From: JAJXWB01 sp039808645
GTDB lineage: Bacteria; Pseudomonadota; Alphaproteobacteria; Rhizobiales; Beijerinckiaceae
Length of the DNA stretch: 10,539 nucleotides
NCBI GenBank assembly: GCA_039808645.1
Contig: JBDHTL010000122.1
Coordinates: 1-10,539 of the forward strand
Reading direction: 5' to 3'
Below the pieces are notes generated by a model. That model worked only from the letters and a program-made list of their open reading frames with translations, was not told the origin of the DNA and did no database searches. Shown piece by piece: positions 1-6,897 of the stretch (positions are counted from its first letter, which is position 1; each line of letters starts with the position of its first letter). Position numbers and translations under genes: made by a program.

Positions 1-997
1 TGAACAACCATTGCGCGCCGATGCGGATACGGCCGACGAGACTGCGCAATTCGTCGTTGGTGGTGATCGGTTTCGTGGCGCGATAGATCAGGCGGAATTG
101 CAGATGGTCCTGCAGGTTGCGCCCGACCTCCCGCCGGTCCGCGACGACGGGCACGCCCTGCGCGCGAAGATGTTCGGCGGGCCCGATTCCCGACAGCATC
201 AGCAATTGCGGCGACTGCAATGCGCCCGCCGAGAGGATGACTCCGCGGCTCGCGCGCATTTCGCCGGCGACGCCCTTGCGCCGGAAACGGACGCCGACCG
301 CCCGGCCGTTCTCCAGCATCAGGCCCGTCGCGTGCGCGTCCGTGACGATCTGGAGATTGGCGCGGCCGCGCGCCGGCTTGAGATAGGCTTTCGCCGCGCT
401 TGTGCGCAGCCCGTTGCGCGTGGTGAGCTGGTAATAGCCCGCTCCCTCCTGCCGGGCGCCGTTGAAATCGACGTTCGCCGGCACGCCGAGCCGGCCGGCC
501 GCCGCGATCGCCGCTTCGATCAACTCGTGTTTCGCGGGTATCGAGCTCACGCTCACCGGTCCGTGCGCGCCGTGCAGCTGGTCGTCGGCGAAATTCGGAT
601 TGCTTTCGATCCTGCGGAAATAGGGCAGCACGTCCGCCCACGACCAGCCCGGCGCGCCGAGCTTTTCCCAGCCGTCGTAGTCTTCCGGCTGGCCGCGAAT
701 CGCGATCAGTCCGTTGATCGCGCTCGACCCGCCCAGGACCTTGCCGCGCGGCCAGTAGATTGCGCGATCGTGCATGTTCGGCTCGGGCTCGGTGGAAAAG
801 GCCCAGTTGACCTTCTTGTCCCACATGGTCTTGCCGTAACCGATCGGCAGATGAATCCACGGATTGAGATCGCGCGGCCCGGCCTCCAGCAACGCGACGC
901 GAAAGCGCCCGTTTTCCGAAAGGCGCGCCGCGACCGCGCAGCCCGACGAGCCCGCGCCCACCACGATGAAATCCGCCGCTGGCCGCCCTGCGTCCAA
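1..997 (-). CDS. GMC-family FAD-dependent oxidoreductase (choline/alcohol dehydrogenase-like), 3' end beyond the window
   Basis: My translation of the minus strand gives 332 uninterrupted residues running off the left edge. Near the N-terminus is DFIVVGAGSSGCAVAARL (about 9-26), the Rossmann GxGxxG motif that binds the FAD ADP moiety, followed by LLEAGP (37-41), whose Glu contacts the ribose. GMC signature 1 is PRGKVLGGSSAINGLIAIRG (83-102) and signature 2 is GALQSPQLLMLSGIGP (258-273). Family members are about 530-550 residues, so the substrate domain's C-terminal part and the catalytic His lie outside. The family oxidises primary alcohols, choline, polyethylene glycol or similar substrates; the substrate cannot be told here. 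I chose a TTG start at 997 because GGGAGGAG sits at 1009-1002 and the Rossmann fold begins about nine residues later. A GTG at 1030 is in frame but would put that SD inside the gene. The gene is divergent from the IclR regulator at 1123 and is its likely target. Confidence 0.93.
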   Translation of the reverse strand, partial: MDAGRPAADFIVVGAGSSGCAVAARLSENGRFRVALLEAGPRDLNPWIHLPIGYGKTMWDKKVNWAFSTEPEPNMHDRAIYWPRGKVLGGSSAINGLIAIRGQPEDYDGWEKLGAPGWSWADVLPYFRRIESNPNFADDQLHGAHGPVSVSSIPAKHELIEAAIAAAGRLGVPANVDFNGARQEGAGYYQLTTRNGLRTSAAKAYLKPARGRANLQIVTDAHATGLMLENGRAVGVRFRRKGVAGEMRASRGVILSAGALQSPQLLMLSGIGPAEHLRAQGVPVVADRREVGRNLQDHLQFRLIYRATKPITTNDELRSLVGRIRIGAQWLF

Positions 998-1058
998 ATG
1001 TCTCCTCCCGCTGGGCCGAAAATGAGCCACCGATCCGGTTTGCGGTCAACTTGGAATT

Positions 1059-1085
1059 GGAATATTTTATTCCGTTGAACGGAAT
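1059..1085. promoter_or_regulatory. Overlapping palindromes in the GMC/IclR divergent promoter; putative IclR operator
   Basis: Two perfect inverted repeats overlap. GGAATATTTTATTCC spans 1059-1073 (6-bp arms, 3-nt centre) and ATTCCGTTGAACGGAAT spans 1069-1085 (8-bp arms, 1-nt centre). Both are built from the half-site GGAAT; a further direct copy lies at 1053-1057. IclR-family proteins bind short AT-rich or TTCCG/CGGAA-type palindromes, usually in the shared region with a divergent target gene. The site sits 38 bp before the regulator's ATG and about 60 bp before the oxidoreductase's start, so one complex could control both. A TTGAAC hexamer (1075-1080) inside the second palindrome could be a -35 for the regulator, but no convincing -10 follows. 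The operator role is inferred. Confidence 0.6.
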
Positions 1086-1122
1086 TGTTGTCCTGCAGCA
1101 TCTCGCTAAGGGCTTGAATGAA

Positions 1123-1962
1123 ATGAAGGGGCCGACCGGTCAAAAAAAGACGCGCCGCAAGACGACGGATGCGCCGCCGCGCGCCGCGACCGTGCAGCGG
1201 CGCGCCGCCGGCGGCCGACTGAGGCCGGCGACCGAACGCGCGCTCGCCTTGCTCGAGGCCGTGGCCGCCGCGGACCGGCCCGCCACGCTGAAGGAACTCG
1301 AAACCATCTGCGAGCTTCCCGCGGCGACGACTTATCGCTTGTGCGCCCGCCTGCAGGAGCAGGGCTATCTGATGCGCGACGCCGATCCGCGCCGCTTTTC
1401 GGTCGGCCCCCGGCTCATGCGTCTGGGACTCGGGATCGTGCGCTCCGCGGGGCCCGCGAACGCGCGTCGGAGCGTGCTTTCAGAGCTTGTCGAGAGCATA
1501 GGCGAGACCTGCAATCTCACCTGCCCCTCGCGCAGCGAAGTGCTCTATCTCGATCGCGTCGAGACCAAGTGGCCTCTCCGGATGGCGCTCGAACCGGGAT
1601 CGCGCGTGCCGATACATTGCACCGCCAGCGGAAAATTGTTTCTCGCGCACATGCCCGGGGATCAGCGCGATCGCCTGCTCCGGGACGTGCCTCTCGCGCG
1701 CCATGCGCCGAAGACGATCGTGACGCCGAAAGGCCTGCTGCAGGATCTCAGGAGGATCGTGCGGCGCGGCTACAGTACGGACAACGAGGAATTTCTCGCC
1801 GGCCTCGTCGCCATCGCGGTTCCCGTGCGCGACGCCAGGGGCCGCGTCGTCGCGGCCGTCGCCTGCCACGCGCCCGCCGCGCGCACGAGCCTCGCCAAGC
1901 TGGTGGAGCGACGGCCGCTTCTCGAAGCGGCCGCCGCCCGAATGACGCAAACCTTCGCCTGA
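1123..1962 (+). CDS. IclR-family transcriptional regulator
   Basis: This encodes a 279-residue DNA-binding regulator. After a basic, poorly structured tail (1-33, rich in Lys/Arg) comes the winged helix-turn-helix (about 35-95): ATERALALLEAVAAADRPAT, then LKELETICELPAATTYRLCARLQEQGYL as the recognition unit and wing. The rest (about 110-275) is the IclR effector-binding domain, with PIHCTASGKLFLA (163-175) and YSTDNEEFLAGLVAIAVPVRD (217-237), both typical. Length is slightly above the usual 250-270 because of the tail. I start at ATG 1123, with AAGGG at 1108-1112 as a modest SD. The frame stays open back to a TTG at 1051, but that would put the operator palindromes in the coding region. The divergent GMC oxidoreductase is the obvious target, with probable autoregulation. 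The effector is unknown. It converges with the aminotransferase gene 16 nt away. Confidence 0.93.
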   Translation: MKGPTGQKKTRRKTTDAPPRAATVQRRAAGGRLRPATERALALLEAVAAADRPATLKELETICELPAATTYRLCARLQEQGYLMRDADPRRFSVGPRLMRLGLGIVRSAGPANARRSVLSELVESIGETCNLTCPSRSEVLYLDRVETKWPLRMALEPGSRVPIHCTASGKLFLAHMPGDQRDRLLRDVPLARHAPKTIVTPKGLLQDLRRIVRRGYSTDNEEFLAGLVAIAVPVRDARGRVVAAVACHAPAARTSLAKLVERRPLLEAAAARMTQTFA

Positions 1963-1963
1963 T

Positions 1964-1978
1964 CCCGCCGCGCGCGGG
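1964..1978. terminator. Short GC hairpin filling a convergent gap, possible shared terminator
   Basis: The 16-nt gap between the stops of the IclR gene (1962) and the aminotransferase gene (1979) is almost wholly a hairpin: CCCGC (1964-1968), five-base loop, GCGGG (1974-1978). The stem is short and no U-tract follows on either strand, so termination is only suggested by position. Confidence 0.35.
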
Positions 1979-3292
1979 CTACATCGCCTGCAGCGTCTTG
2001 CGGGAAATCTCGATCATCTGGTCGATGTGGTCGGTCGTCATCACGAAGGGCGGCGCGAGAATGCCGGTGTCGCCGGTCGTCTTGATGTGCAGGCCGTTGT
2101 CGTAGAGCTTCTTCTGCAGGATGTGCCCGCGCTCGCCGGGAACCTGCGTCGGCGCGACATCGATGCCGCCGGCCATGCCGTAGCCGCGAATGTCGGTGAC
2201 AACAGGTATGTCCTTCAGCGAGATCAGGCCTTCCAGAAAATACGCCGACATCTGGCTCGCGCGCTCGAACAGCCGCTCCTTCTCGTAGATGTCGATGGTC
2301 GCGATCGCCGCCGCGCAGGCGGCCGGATGCGCCGACCAGGTGTAGCCGTGGAAGAATTCGTTGGCCGCGCGCGGGTTGGGCGAATCCTCCACCACCGTCT
2401 TGTAGACGGAATTGTCCACGGCCACCGCCGACATCGGCTGCACGCCGTTGGTGATGGCCTTGGCCATGGTGATGATGTCGGGCTTCACGCCGAAGCTCTG
2501 CGAGGCGAACGCCTTGCCGGTGCGCCCGAAGCCGGTGATGACTTCGTCGAACACGAGCAGAATGCCGTTGGCCGAACAGATTTCGCGCAGACGCTTCAGA
2601 TAGCCCTTCGGCGGCACCAGCATGCCGGTCGAACCCGCGATCGGCTCCACGAAACAGGCCGCGATGTTCTCCGCACCGTGCAATTGCACGATGCGCAGCA
2701 GATCCTCTGCGAGATCGGCGCCCGTCTCCGGCTCGCCGATCACGAAGCGCTCGGCGCCGTGCGTATGGCGCATGTGCACGGCGTTAGGCAGGCCCGGCCC
2801 GAAGGTGCGGCGGTTGTTGACGAGGCCCGACAGCGCCACGCCGCCGAAGCCGACGCCGTGATAGGCGCGCTCGCGCGACACGAACAGCGTGCGCGACGAT
2901 TGTCCGCGCGCGCGATGATAGGCCATCGCGATCTTCATCGCCGTGTCGACCGCTTCGGAACCCGAATTGCAGAAGAACACCTTGTCGATGCCCTCGGGCG
3001 TCAGCCGCGCCACGCGCTCGGCCGCCTCGAAGGCCTTGGGGTGCGAGCGCTGGAAGCTCGAGACGAAGTCGAGTTCGATGAGCTGCTTGTAGACGGCTTC
3101 CGCAATGTCCTTGCGGCCATGTCCGATCGGCGAGGTGAACAGGCCCGAGCAGCCGTCGAGCACGGCCCGTCCGTCGGGCGTGTAATAGTGCACGCCCTCG
3201 GCGCGCGAAAACAGTTTCGGCTCGGCGTGAAAGTCGCGGTTCGGGGTGAAAGGCAGCCAGTGATGATCGAGATTGGGCGTTGCGGCGGCCAT
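1979..3292 (-). CDS. Class III omega-aminotransferase, beta-alanine:pyruvate transaminase type
   Basis: A 437-residue PLP enzyme of fold type I that moves an amino group from an omega-amino acid or amine to pyruvate (or another keto acid). The start HHWLPFTPNRDF (10-21) and segments such as YHGVGFGG (144-151), CFVEPIAGSTGMLVPPKGYL (213-232) and HGYTWSAHPAACAAA (315-329) resemble bacterial beta-alanine:pyruvate transaminases. NSGSE (109-113) binds the PLP phosphate, Asp249 in VFDEVITGFGRTG contacts the ring nitrogen, and Lys278 in TMAKAITNG should form the Schiff base. Length is normal. The ATG has a GGGAG sequence just upstream on its own strand (about 3303-3299). If the substrate is beta-alanine the product is malonate semialdehyde, one step from acetyl-CoA; taurine- or other amine-specific relatives share these motifs. 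It is divergent from ackA. Confidence 0.9.
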   Translation of the reverse strand: MAAATPNLDHHWLPFTPNRDFHAEPKLFSRAEGVHYYTPDGRAVLDGCSGLFTSPIGHGRKDIAEAVYKQLIELDFVSSFQRSHPKAFEAAERVARLTPEGIDKVFFCNSGSEAVDTAMKIAMAYHRARGQSSRTLFVSRERAYHGVGFGGVALSGLVNNRRTFGPGLPNAVHMRHTHGAERFVIGEPETGADLAEDLLRIVQLHGAENIAACFVEPIAGSTGMLVPPKGYLKRLREICSANGILLVFDEVITGFGRTGKAFASQSFGVKPDIITMAKAITNGVQPMSAVAVDNSVYKTVVEDSPNPRAANEFFHGYTWSAHPAACAAAIATIDIYEKERLFERASQMSAYFLEGLISLKDIPVVTDIRGYGMAGGIDVAPTQVPGERGHILQKKLYDNGLHIKTTGDTGILAPPFVMTTDHIDQMIEISRKTLQAM

Positions 3293-3402
3293 TTTTTTCT
3301 CCCGGCGATGTCTGGGACGCTTGGGTTCAATCTTTGGTTCGTTAGTGTGCCACCAGTTCGGCTATACACAAAGCCCGTCCGCCGCCCCGCCCGAGACGCC
3401 TG
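3293..3402. promoter_or_regulatory. Divergent promoter region between the aminotransferase gene and ackA
   Basis: This 110-bp gap must carry both start signals. On the plus strand a TATACA hexamer at 3363-3368 lies 34 bases before the ackA ATG and could be its -10. The best upstream TTGGTT (3334-3339) is too far for standard spacing, so the promoter is weakly supported. No strong SD precedes the ackA ATG. No palindrome like the one at 1059-1085 is seen here, so there is no sign that the IclR protein acts at this site. Confidence 0.35.
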
Positions 3403-4512
3403 ATGTCCCTTCTCGTCCTGAACGTCGGCTCTTCCAGCGTCAAATACGCGACCTATGTCCGCGACGGGACAAGTCTGCCGGAAGTCGCGCGCGGCCAGCA
3501 GGCCCGGCAGGCCGGCCTCGGGCATGGCGAGGCGATCGCCGCGGACGATCTCGCCCTGGTCGCCGGCATCCTGGACGCAGCCGAGCGCGATCACGGGGCG
3601 CTCGAAGCCGTCGGCCATCGCATGGTGCATGGCGGACGCGCGTTTTTGGCGCCCGTGAGAATCGACGCTCGCACTCTGCCGGCCATAGCCGCGCTCGCGC
3701 CGCTCGCGCCGCTGCACCAGCCGCACAATCTCATGGGCGTGCGCGCCATCTCGAAGCTACGGCCGAACCTTGCGCAGGTCGCCTGCTTCGACACCGCCTT
3801 TCATCGCACGCAGCCCGAACTCAATCGTCGTCTGCCGCTGCCTGAAAGCTATTTCGACGACGGGATCGAGCGTTACGGCTTCCACGGCCTGTCCTACACA
3901 TGGCTGGCGCAGGAGATCGTTCGCCTGCGCGGCGCGGTCCCGAAGCGGCTGCTCGCCTTCCATCTCGGCGCCGGCTCCAGCGCCTGCGCGATGCTCGACG
4001 GGCGGTCGCACGACACCTCCATGGGCTTTTCCACCATCGATGGCCTGATGATGGCGACGCGGCCGGGCGCGCTGGACGCCGGCGTCATCATGCATCTGCT
4101 CGGCCAGGGCGCGACGCGAGAGGAACTGACCGACCTGCTCTACACGCGCTCGGGTCTGCGCGGCGTCTCGGGTCTCAGCGCCGACATGAAGGCCTTACTG
4201 GCAAGCGACGATCCCGCCGCCCGGCGCGCCATCGACATGTATTGCCGGCGCGCGGCCGTGGTCGGCGCGGGCCTCGCAGTCAGCCTCGGCGGGCTCGACG
4301 CCATCGTCTTCACCGGCGGCATCGGCGAACATGCGCCCGTCATTCGCGCGAAAATCGTCGCGCAACTCGCGCTGCTCGGCGCGACGATCTCGACGGAGCG
4401 CAACGCGCGCAACGAATCGCGCCTGTCCCCCGACGCCGCCGCGGTCGAATGCTGGATCGTGAAAGCCGACGAGGAGCGCGTGATCGCGGAAGCCGTGGCG
4501 GGGATGGTTTGA
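3403..4512 (+). CDS. ackA: Acetate kinase (acetate/propionate kinase family)
   Basis: A 369-residue kinase of the ASKHA fold that interconverts acetate + ATP and acetyl phosphate + ADP in the cytoplasm. LNVGSSSVKY (6-15) supplies Asn7, Ser10, Ser12 and Lys14. GHRMVHGG (71-78) gives Arg73, PLHQPHN (103-109) His105, CFDTAFH (128-134) Asp130, RYGFHGLSY (157-165) His161, MMATRPG (216-222) Arg220, FTGGIGEH (303-310) the adenosine loop, and the C-terminal ADEER motif (355-359) the Mg-binding Glu. One position is odd: HLGAGSS (187-193) has Ala190 where the family has Asn in HLGNG. Length is below the usual ~400, as in some short alphaproteobacterial forms. No phosphotransacetylase or phosphoketolase is in the window, so the source of acetyl phosphate is not visible. 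It converges with an acyl-CoA synthetase. Confidence 0.92.
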   Translation: MSLLVLNVGSSSVKYATYVRDGTSLPEVARGQQARQAGLGHGEAIAADDLALVAGILDAAERDHGALEAVGHRMVHGGRAFLAPVRIDARTLPAIAALAPLAPLHQPHNLMGVRAISKLRPNLAQVACFDTAFHRTQPELNRRLPLPESYFDDGIERYGFHGLSYTWLAQEIVRLRGAVPKRLLAFHLGAGSSACAMLDGRSHDTSMGFSTIDGLMMATRPGALDAGVIMHLLGQGATREELTDLLYTRSGLRGVSGLSADMKALLASDDPAARRAIDMYCRRAAVVGAGLAVSLGGLDAIVFTGGIGEHAPVIRAKIVAQLALLGATISTERNARNESRLSPDAAAVECWIVKADEERVIAEAVAGMV

Positions 4513-4522
4513 CCGGCGCGAA

Positions 4523-4622
4523 TGTCATTCCCGACGATCGCAAAGCGATCAATCGGGAATCCGGGGATCGCAGCGCGATTGAACCGATGCCTGGATTCCC
4601 GCTTTCGCGGGAATGACAGGAC
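4523..4622. repeat. Palindromic intergenic repeat (family 1, copy 1) between convergent genes
   Basis: The element is bounded by perfect 11-bp inverted arms, TGTCATTCCCG (4523-4533) and CGGGAATGACA (4608-4618). Inside are hairpins: GATCGC/GCGATC around AAA (4536-4550), ATCGC/GCGAT (4567-4579), and ATTCCCGC-TTTC-GCGGGAAT (4595-4614). ATTCCCG (4527-4533) can also pair with CGGGAAT (4554-4560). It lies between ackA and the acyl-CoA synthetase, where it could end transcription from both sides. Its ends and the block CGGGAATCCGG recur at 6820-6896. Elements of this look are widespread between genes in alphaproteobacteria; no coding capacity is seen. Confidence 0.85.
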
Positions 4623-4642
4623 CAAGTTGGCGCGGACGCCAA

Positions 4643-6253
4643 TTACTCCCGCAGCAAGCGCCGAATCACCTTGCCGCTCGTGGTCAGCGGCAGTGAATCC
4701 ACAAATGCGATTTCGCGCGGATATTCATAGGCCGCGAGCCGCGCGCGCACGAAAGCCTGCAAGTCGGCGATCAGCGCGTCGGACGGCGCGAAGCCCGCGC
4801 GCAGCACGACAAAGGCCTTCACGATCTCGGTGCGCAGGGCGTCCTTCTTGCCGACGGCGGCGGCATTGGCGATCGCCGGATGGCGCAGCAGGCAATCCTC
4901 GATTTCGCCAGGCCCGATGCGATAGCCCGACGAGGTGATGACGTCGTCGTCGCGGCCGACGAAGCGGACATAGCCATCGGCGTCCATCACGCCCTGATCG
5001 CCCGTGACCATCCAGTCGCGGATGAATTTTTCTTTGGTCGCCTCGGGCCTGTTCCAATATTCGAGGAACATCACGGGATCGGGCCGCTTCACCGCGATCT
5101 GGCCGAGTTCCTCCCTGTCGCAGATCGACCCGTCCTCGCGGATGATCGCGACCCTGTGGCCCGGGATCGCCTTGCCGATGAAGCCCGCCTTGCTGACGCC
5201 GAGCATGGCGCAGGAGCCGAGCACGAGATTGCACTCCGTCTGCCCGTAGTATTCGTTGATCGGCATGTCGAGTTCGCGCTTTGCCCATTCATAGGGCTCG
5301 ACGCCGAGCGCCTCGCCGGCCGACCCCAGCGTGCGCAAATGCAGATCGTATTTTTCACGCGGGCGCTCGACTGTGCGCAGCATGCGCAGCGCCGTCGGCG
5401 GGAAGAAGGCGTTGCGCACCTTCATGCGCGCCATCAGTTCGAACGCTGCCTCCGGATCGAACTTCTCCCAGGCGCGCGATACGACCGGCACGCCGAAATG
5501 CAGCGCCGGCAGCATGGCGTTGAGCAGGCCGCCGGCCCAGGCCCAGTCCGCCGGCGTCCACATGAGATCGCCGGGTTGCGGGAAGAATTCGTGCGGAACC
5601 TGGATGCCCGGCAGATGGCCGAGCAGCACGCGATGGCCGTGCAGCGCGCCCTTGGGATTTCCTGTCGTGCCGGACGTATAGATCATCAGCGCGGGATCGT
5701 CGGGCGTCGTCTCGACGGCCGTGAAGCGCGGCGAGGCGTCGGCGATCAATTTGTGAAAATCGAGCGCGCCCGCATCGGCGCCGTCCGTCGAGATCAGCAG
5801 TTCGAGCGACGCCGGAGCAGGATCGAGTGCGAAAACCTTGCGGATTCCGGCGCCGGTGGCGATGAGCGCGCGCACGCCGGCGTCGTTCAGGCGATAGGCG
5901 AGCGCCTCGTCGCCGAACAGCAGCGCGAGCGGCACCGCGATGGCGCCGAGCTTGTAGATCGCCGCATGCGCGATCGTCACGTCGGGCGATTGCGGCAGCA
6001 GGATGCCGACGCGATCGCCGCGCGAGATTCCTCGCGCGCGAAGGGCGTTGGCGAGGCGATTGGATTGATCGGAAAGCGCGCCGAAAGTGACGGTTCGGAC
6101 CGCGCCGTCCGGCCACAGGTCTAGGATGGCGGGACGACCCGGCTCGACACGCGCCCACTTGTCCGTGACGTCGACGCCGATGTTGTAGCGCGCCGGAAGG
6201 TTCCAGCGGAATTCGCGGGACAGGCGGTCGAAGTCGCGGATGTCGGGGATCAT
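4643..6253 (-). CDS. Acyl-CoA synthetase (AMP-forming; acetyl-/medium-chain acyl-CoA ligase-like)
   Basis: A 536-residue member of the ANL adenylating superfamily, which activates a carboxylic acid with ATP to an acyl-adenylate and then transfers it to CoA. IYTSGTTGNPKG (191-202) is the P-loop-like A3 motif, NEYYGQTE (333-340) is A5, WMVTGD (414-419) with the Asp that binds ribose is A7, GRDDDVITSSGYRIGPGEIE (433-452) is the hinge and A8, and LTTSGKVIRR (523-532) carries catalytic Lys528. The sequence style is closer to the acetyl/medium-chain (ACSM-like) group than to long-chain FadD; the acid is not determinable. I start at ATG 6253, with GGAG about 10 bases upstream. The frame is open to an ATG at 6313, but that extra stretch reads through a palindromic repeat and is unlikely to be protein. 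The gene follows atpC on the same strand but is separated by that repeat, so it is probably its own unit. Confidence 0.92.
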   Translation of the reverse strand: MIPDIRDFDRLSREFRWNLPARYNIGVDVTDKWARVEPGRPAILDLWPDGAVRTVTFGALSDQSNRLANALRARGISRGDRVGILLPQSPDVTIAHAAIYKLGAIAVPLALLFGDEALAYRLNDAGVRALIATGAGIRKVFALDPAPASLELLISTDGADAGALDFHKLIADASPRFTAVETTPDDPALMIYTSGTTGNPKGALHGHRVLLGHLPGIQVPHEFFPQPGDLMWTPADWAWAGGLLNAMLPALHFGVPVVSRAWEKFDPEAAFELMARMKVRNAFFPPTALRMLRTVERPREKYDLHLRTLGSAGEALGVEPYEWAKRELDMPINEYYGQTECNLVLGSCAMLGVSKAGFIGKAIPGHRVAIIREDGSICDREELGQIAVKRPDPVMFLEYWNRPEATKEKFIRDWMVTGDQGVMDADGYVRFVGRDDDVITSSGYRIGPGEIEDCLLRHPAIANAAAVGKKDALRTEIVKAFVVLRAGFAPSDALIADLQAFVRARLAAYEYPREIAFVDSLPLTTSGKVIRRLLRE

Positions 6254-6269
6254 CGGAACTTCACTCCGG

Positions 6270-6379
6270 CATTGCGAGCCCGACAGAAGTCGCCTGTTGG
6301 CGACTTCGTCCAAAAGCGAAGCAATCCAGGGTATACGTTCGGCTTCTGGATTGCTTCGTCGCTTGCGCTTCTCGCAATG
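6270..6379. repeat. Palindromic intergenic repeat (family 2) downstream of the atp operon
   Basis: Outer inverted arms CATTGCGAG (6270-6278) and CTCGCAATG (6371-6379) match perfectly. Inside are a 9-bp stem GAAGTCGCC-TGTT-GGCGACTTC (6286-6307) and a 13-bp inverted pair CGAAGCAATCCAG (6317-6329) / CTGGATTGCTTCG (6346-6358). The element fills most of the 142-bp space between the atpC stop and the acyl-CoA synthetase start, so it may end atp transcription or stabilise the 3' end of the message. It shares no core sequence with the elements at 4523 or 9327, so it is a different family. Confidence 0.85.
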
Positions 6380-6395
6380 ACGGCAACCTCTGCGA

Positions 6396-6797
6396 TTACA
6401 GCCCCAGCGCGGCCTTCAGCTCGTTGAGCTGGTCGAGCTTCTCGCTCGCCACGCGTTTGGCCTCGTCGCTCGCGGCGTCCGCGACGTCTTCCTCGGCGTT
6501 CTTGATTTCCTGCCCGAGCTTGGCGGCGTCGAGCTGTTCGACGGGCACCGCCACTTCGGCCAGGATCGTCAGGCCGCCGGTCGCCACGTCCGCAAAGCCG
6601 CCGCGCACGAAGATGCGGCTCTTCTTCGAAACGCTTTCCTCGACCTCGACCACGCCCGGCTTCAGCGTCGTCATGACCGGCGCATGATCCCTGAGGATGG
6701 TCATCTGACCTTCGACGCCGGGAATTGCGACGGATTCGACCTCGCCGGAGAACAGCAGCTGTTCGGGCGAAACGAGTTCGAAGTGAAAGGCGGCCAT
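6396..6797 (-). CDS. atpC: F1Fo ATP synthase subunit epsilon
   Basis: A 133-residue epsilon subunit of the F1 central stalk, which couples rotation to the c-ring and can inhibit ATP hydrolysis. The N-terminal beta-sandwich (about 3-84) starts FHFELVSPEQLLFSGEVESV and contains GVEGQMTILRDHAPVMTTLKPG, both family hallmarks. The C-terminal region (87-133) is the charged helical hairpin, rich in Glu, Lys and Ala. Length is normal for alphaproteobacteria. The ATG at 6797 is preceded by AGGA with a 7-base spacer. It is the last gene of the operon, but an unusual 100-base gap with a palindromic repeat separates it from atpD. Confidence 0.97.
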   Translation of the reverse strand: MAAFHFELVSPEQLLFSGEVESVAIPGVEGQMTILRDHAPVMTTLKPGVVEVEESVSKKSRIFVRGGFADVATGGLTILAEVAVPVEQLDAAKLGQEIKNAEEDVADAASDEAKRVASEKLDQLNELKAALGL

Positions 6798-6819
6798 GAT
6801 TCGATCCTGTTTACGAACG

Positions 6820-6896
6820 TGTCATTCCCGCGAAACCGGGAATCCGGCCCTCGGAAGCGAGGAACCGGGTCCCTGCTGTCGCAGGGACGACAGGAC
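6820..6896. repeat. Palindromic intergenic repeat (family 1, copy 2) inside the atp operon, between atpD and atpC
   Basis: Three consecutive hairpins are visible: ATTCCCG/CGGGAAT (6824-6830 with 6837-6843), CCTCG-GAAG-CGAGG (6849-6862) and GTCCCTGC-TGTC-GCAGGGAC (6869-6888). The left end TGTCATTCCCG (6820-6830), the block CGGGAATCCGG (6837-6847) and the right end GACAGGAC (6889-6896) all match the element at 4523-4622, so the two are copies of one family with different middles. It ends one base before the atpD stop codon and sits between two genes that must be co-expressed. Confidence 0.85.
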
Positions 6897-6897
6897 G

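Noticed and set aside
1028..1030. A GTG start for the GMC gene 11 codons upstream of the TTG
   Set aside because: It would bury the strong GGGAGGAG SD inside the coding region and has no comparable SD of its own.
11..1078. A 355-codon plus-strand open frame over the GMC gene
   Set aside because: The minus strand reads as a GMC oxidoreductase with both signatures and a good SD; the plus-strand product is unrecognisable and would run across the operator.
1051..1122. An upstream TTG start for the IclR regulator, adding 24 residues
   Set aside because: The added residues would be encoded by the operator palindromes, there is no good SD before 1051, and family homology starts well after the ATG at 1123.
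2027..3403. A 458-codon open frame on the plus strand, antisense to the aminotransferase gene
   Set aside because: The opposite strand encodes a full-length enzyme with all PLP motifs; the antisense product is His/Arg-rich with no family resemblance.
4513..4642. A small protein gene between ackA and the acyl-CoA synthetase gene
   Set aside because: The short frames there are read through nested hairpins of the repeat, with no SD and no protein-like composition.
4880..6124. A 414-codon open frame on the plus strand, antisense to the acyl-CoA synthetase gene
   Set aside because: It is the complement of conserved ANL motifs in a shadow frame, with no plausible SD or domain.
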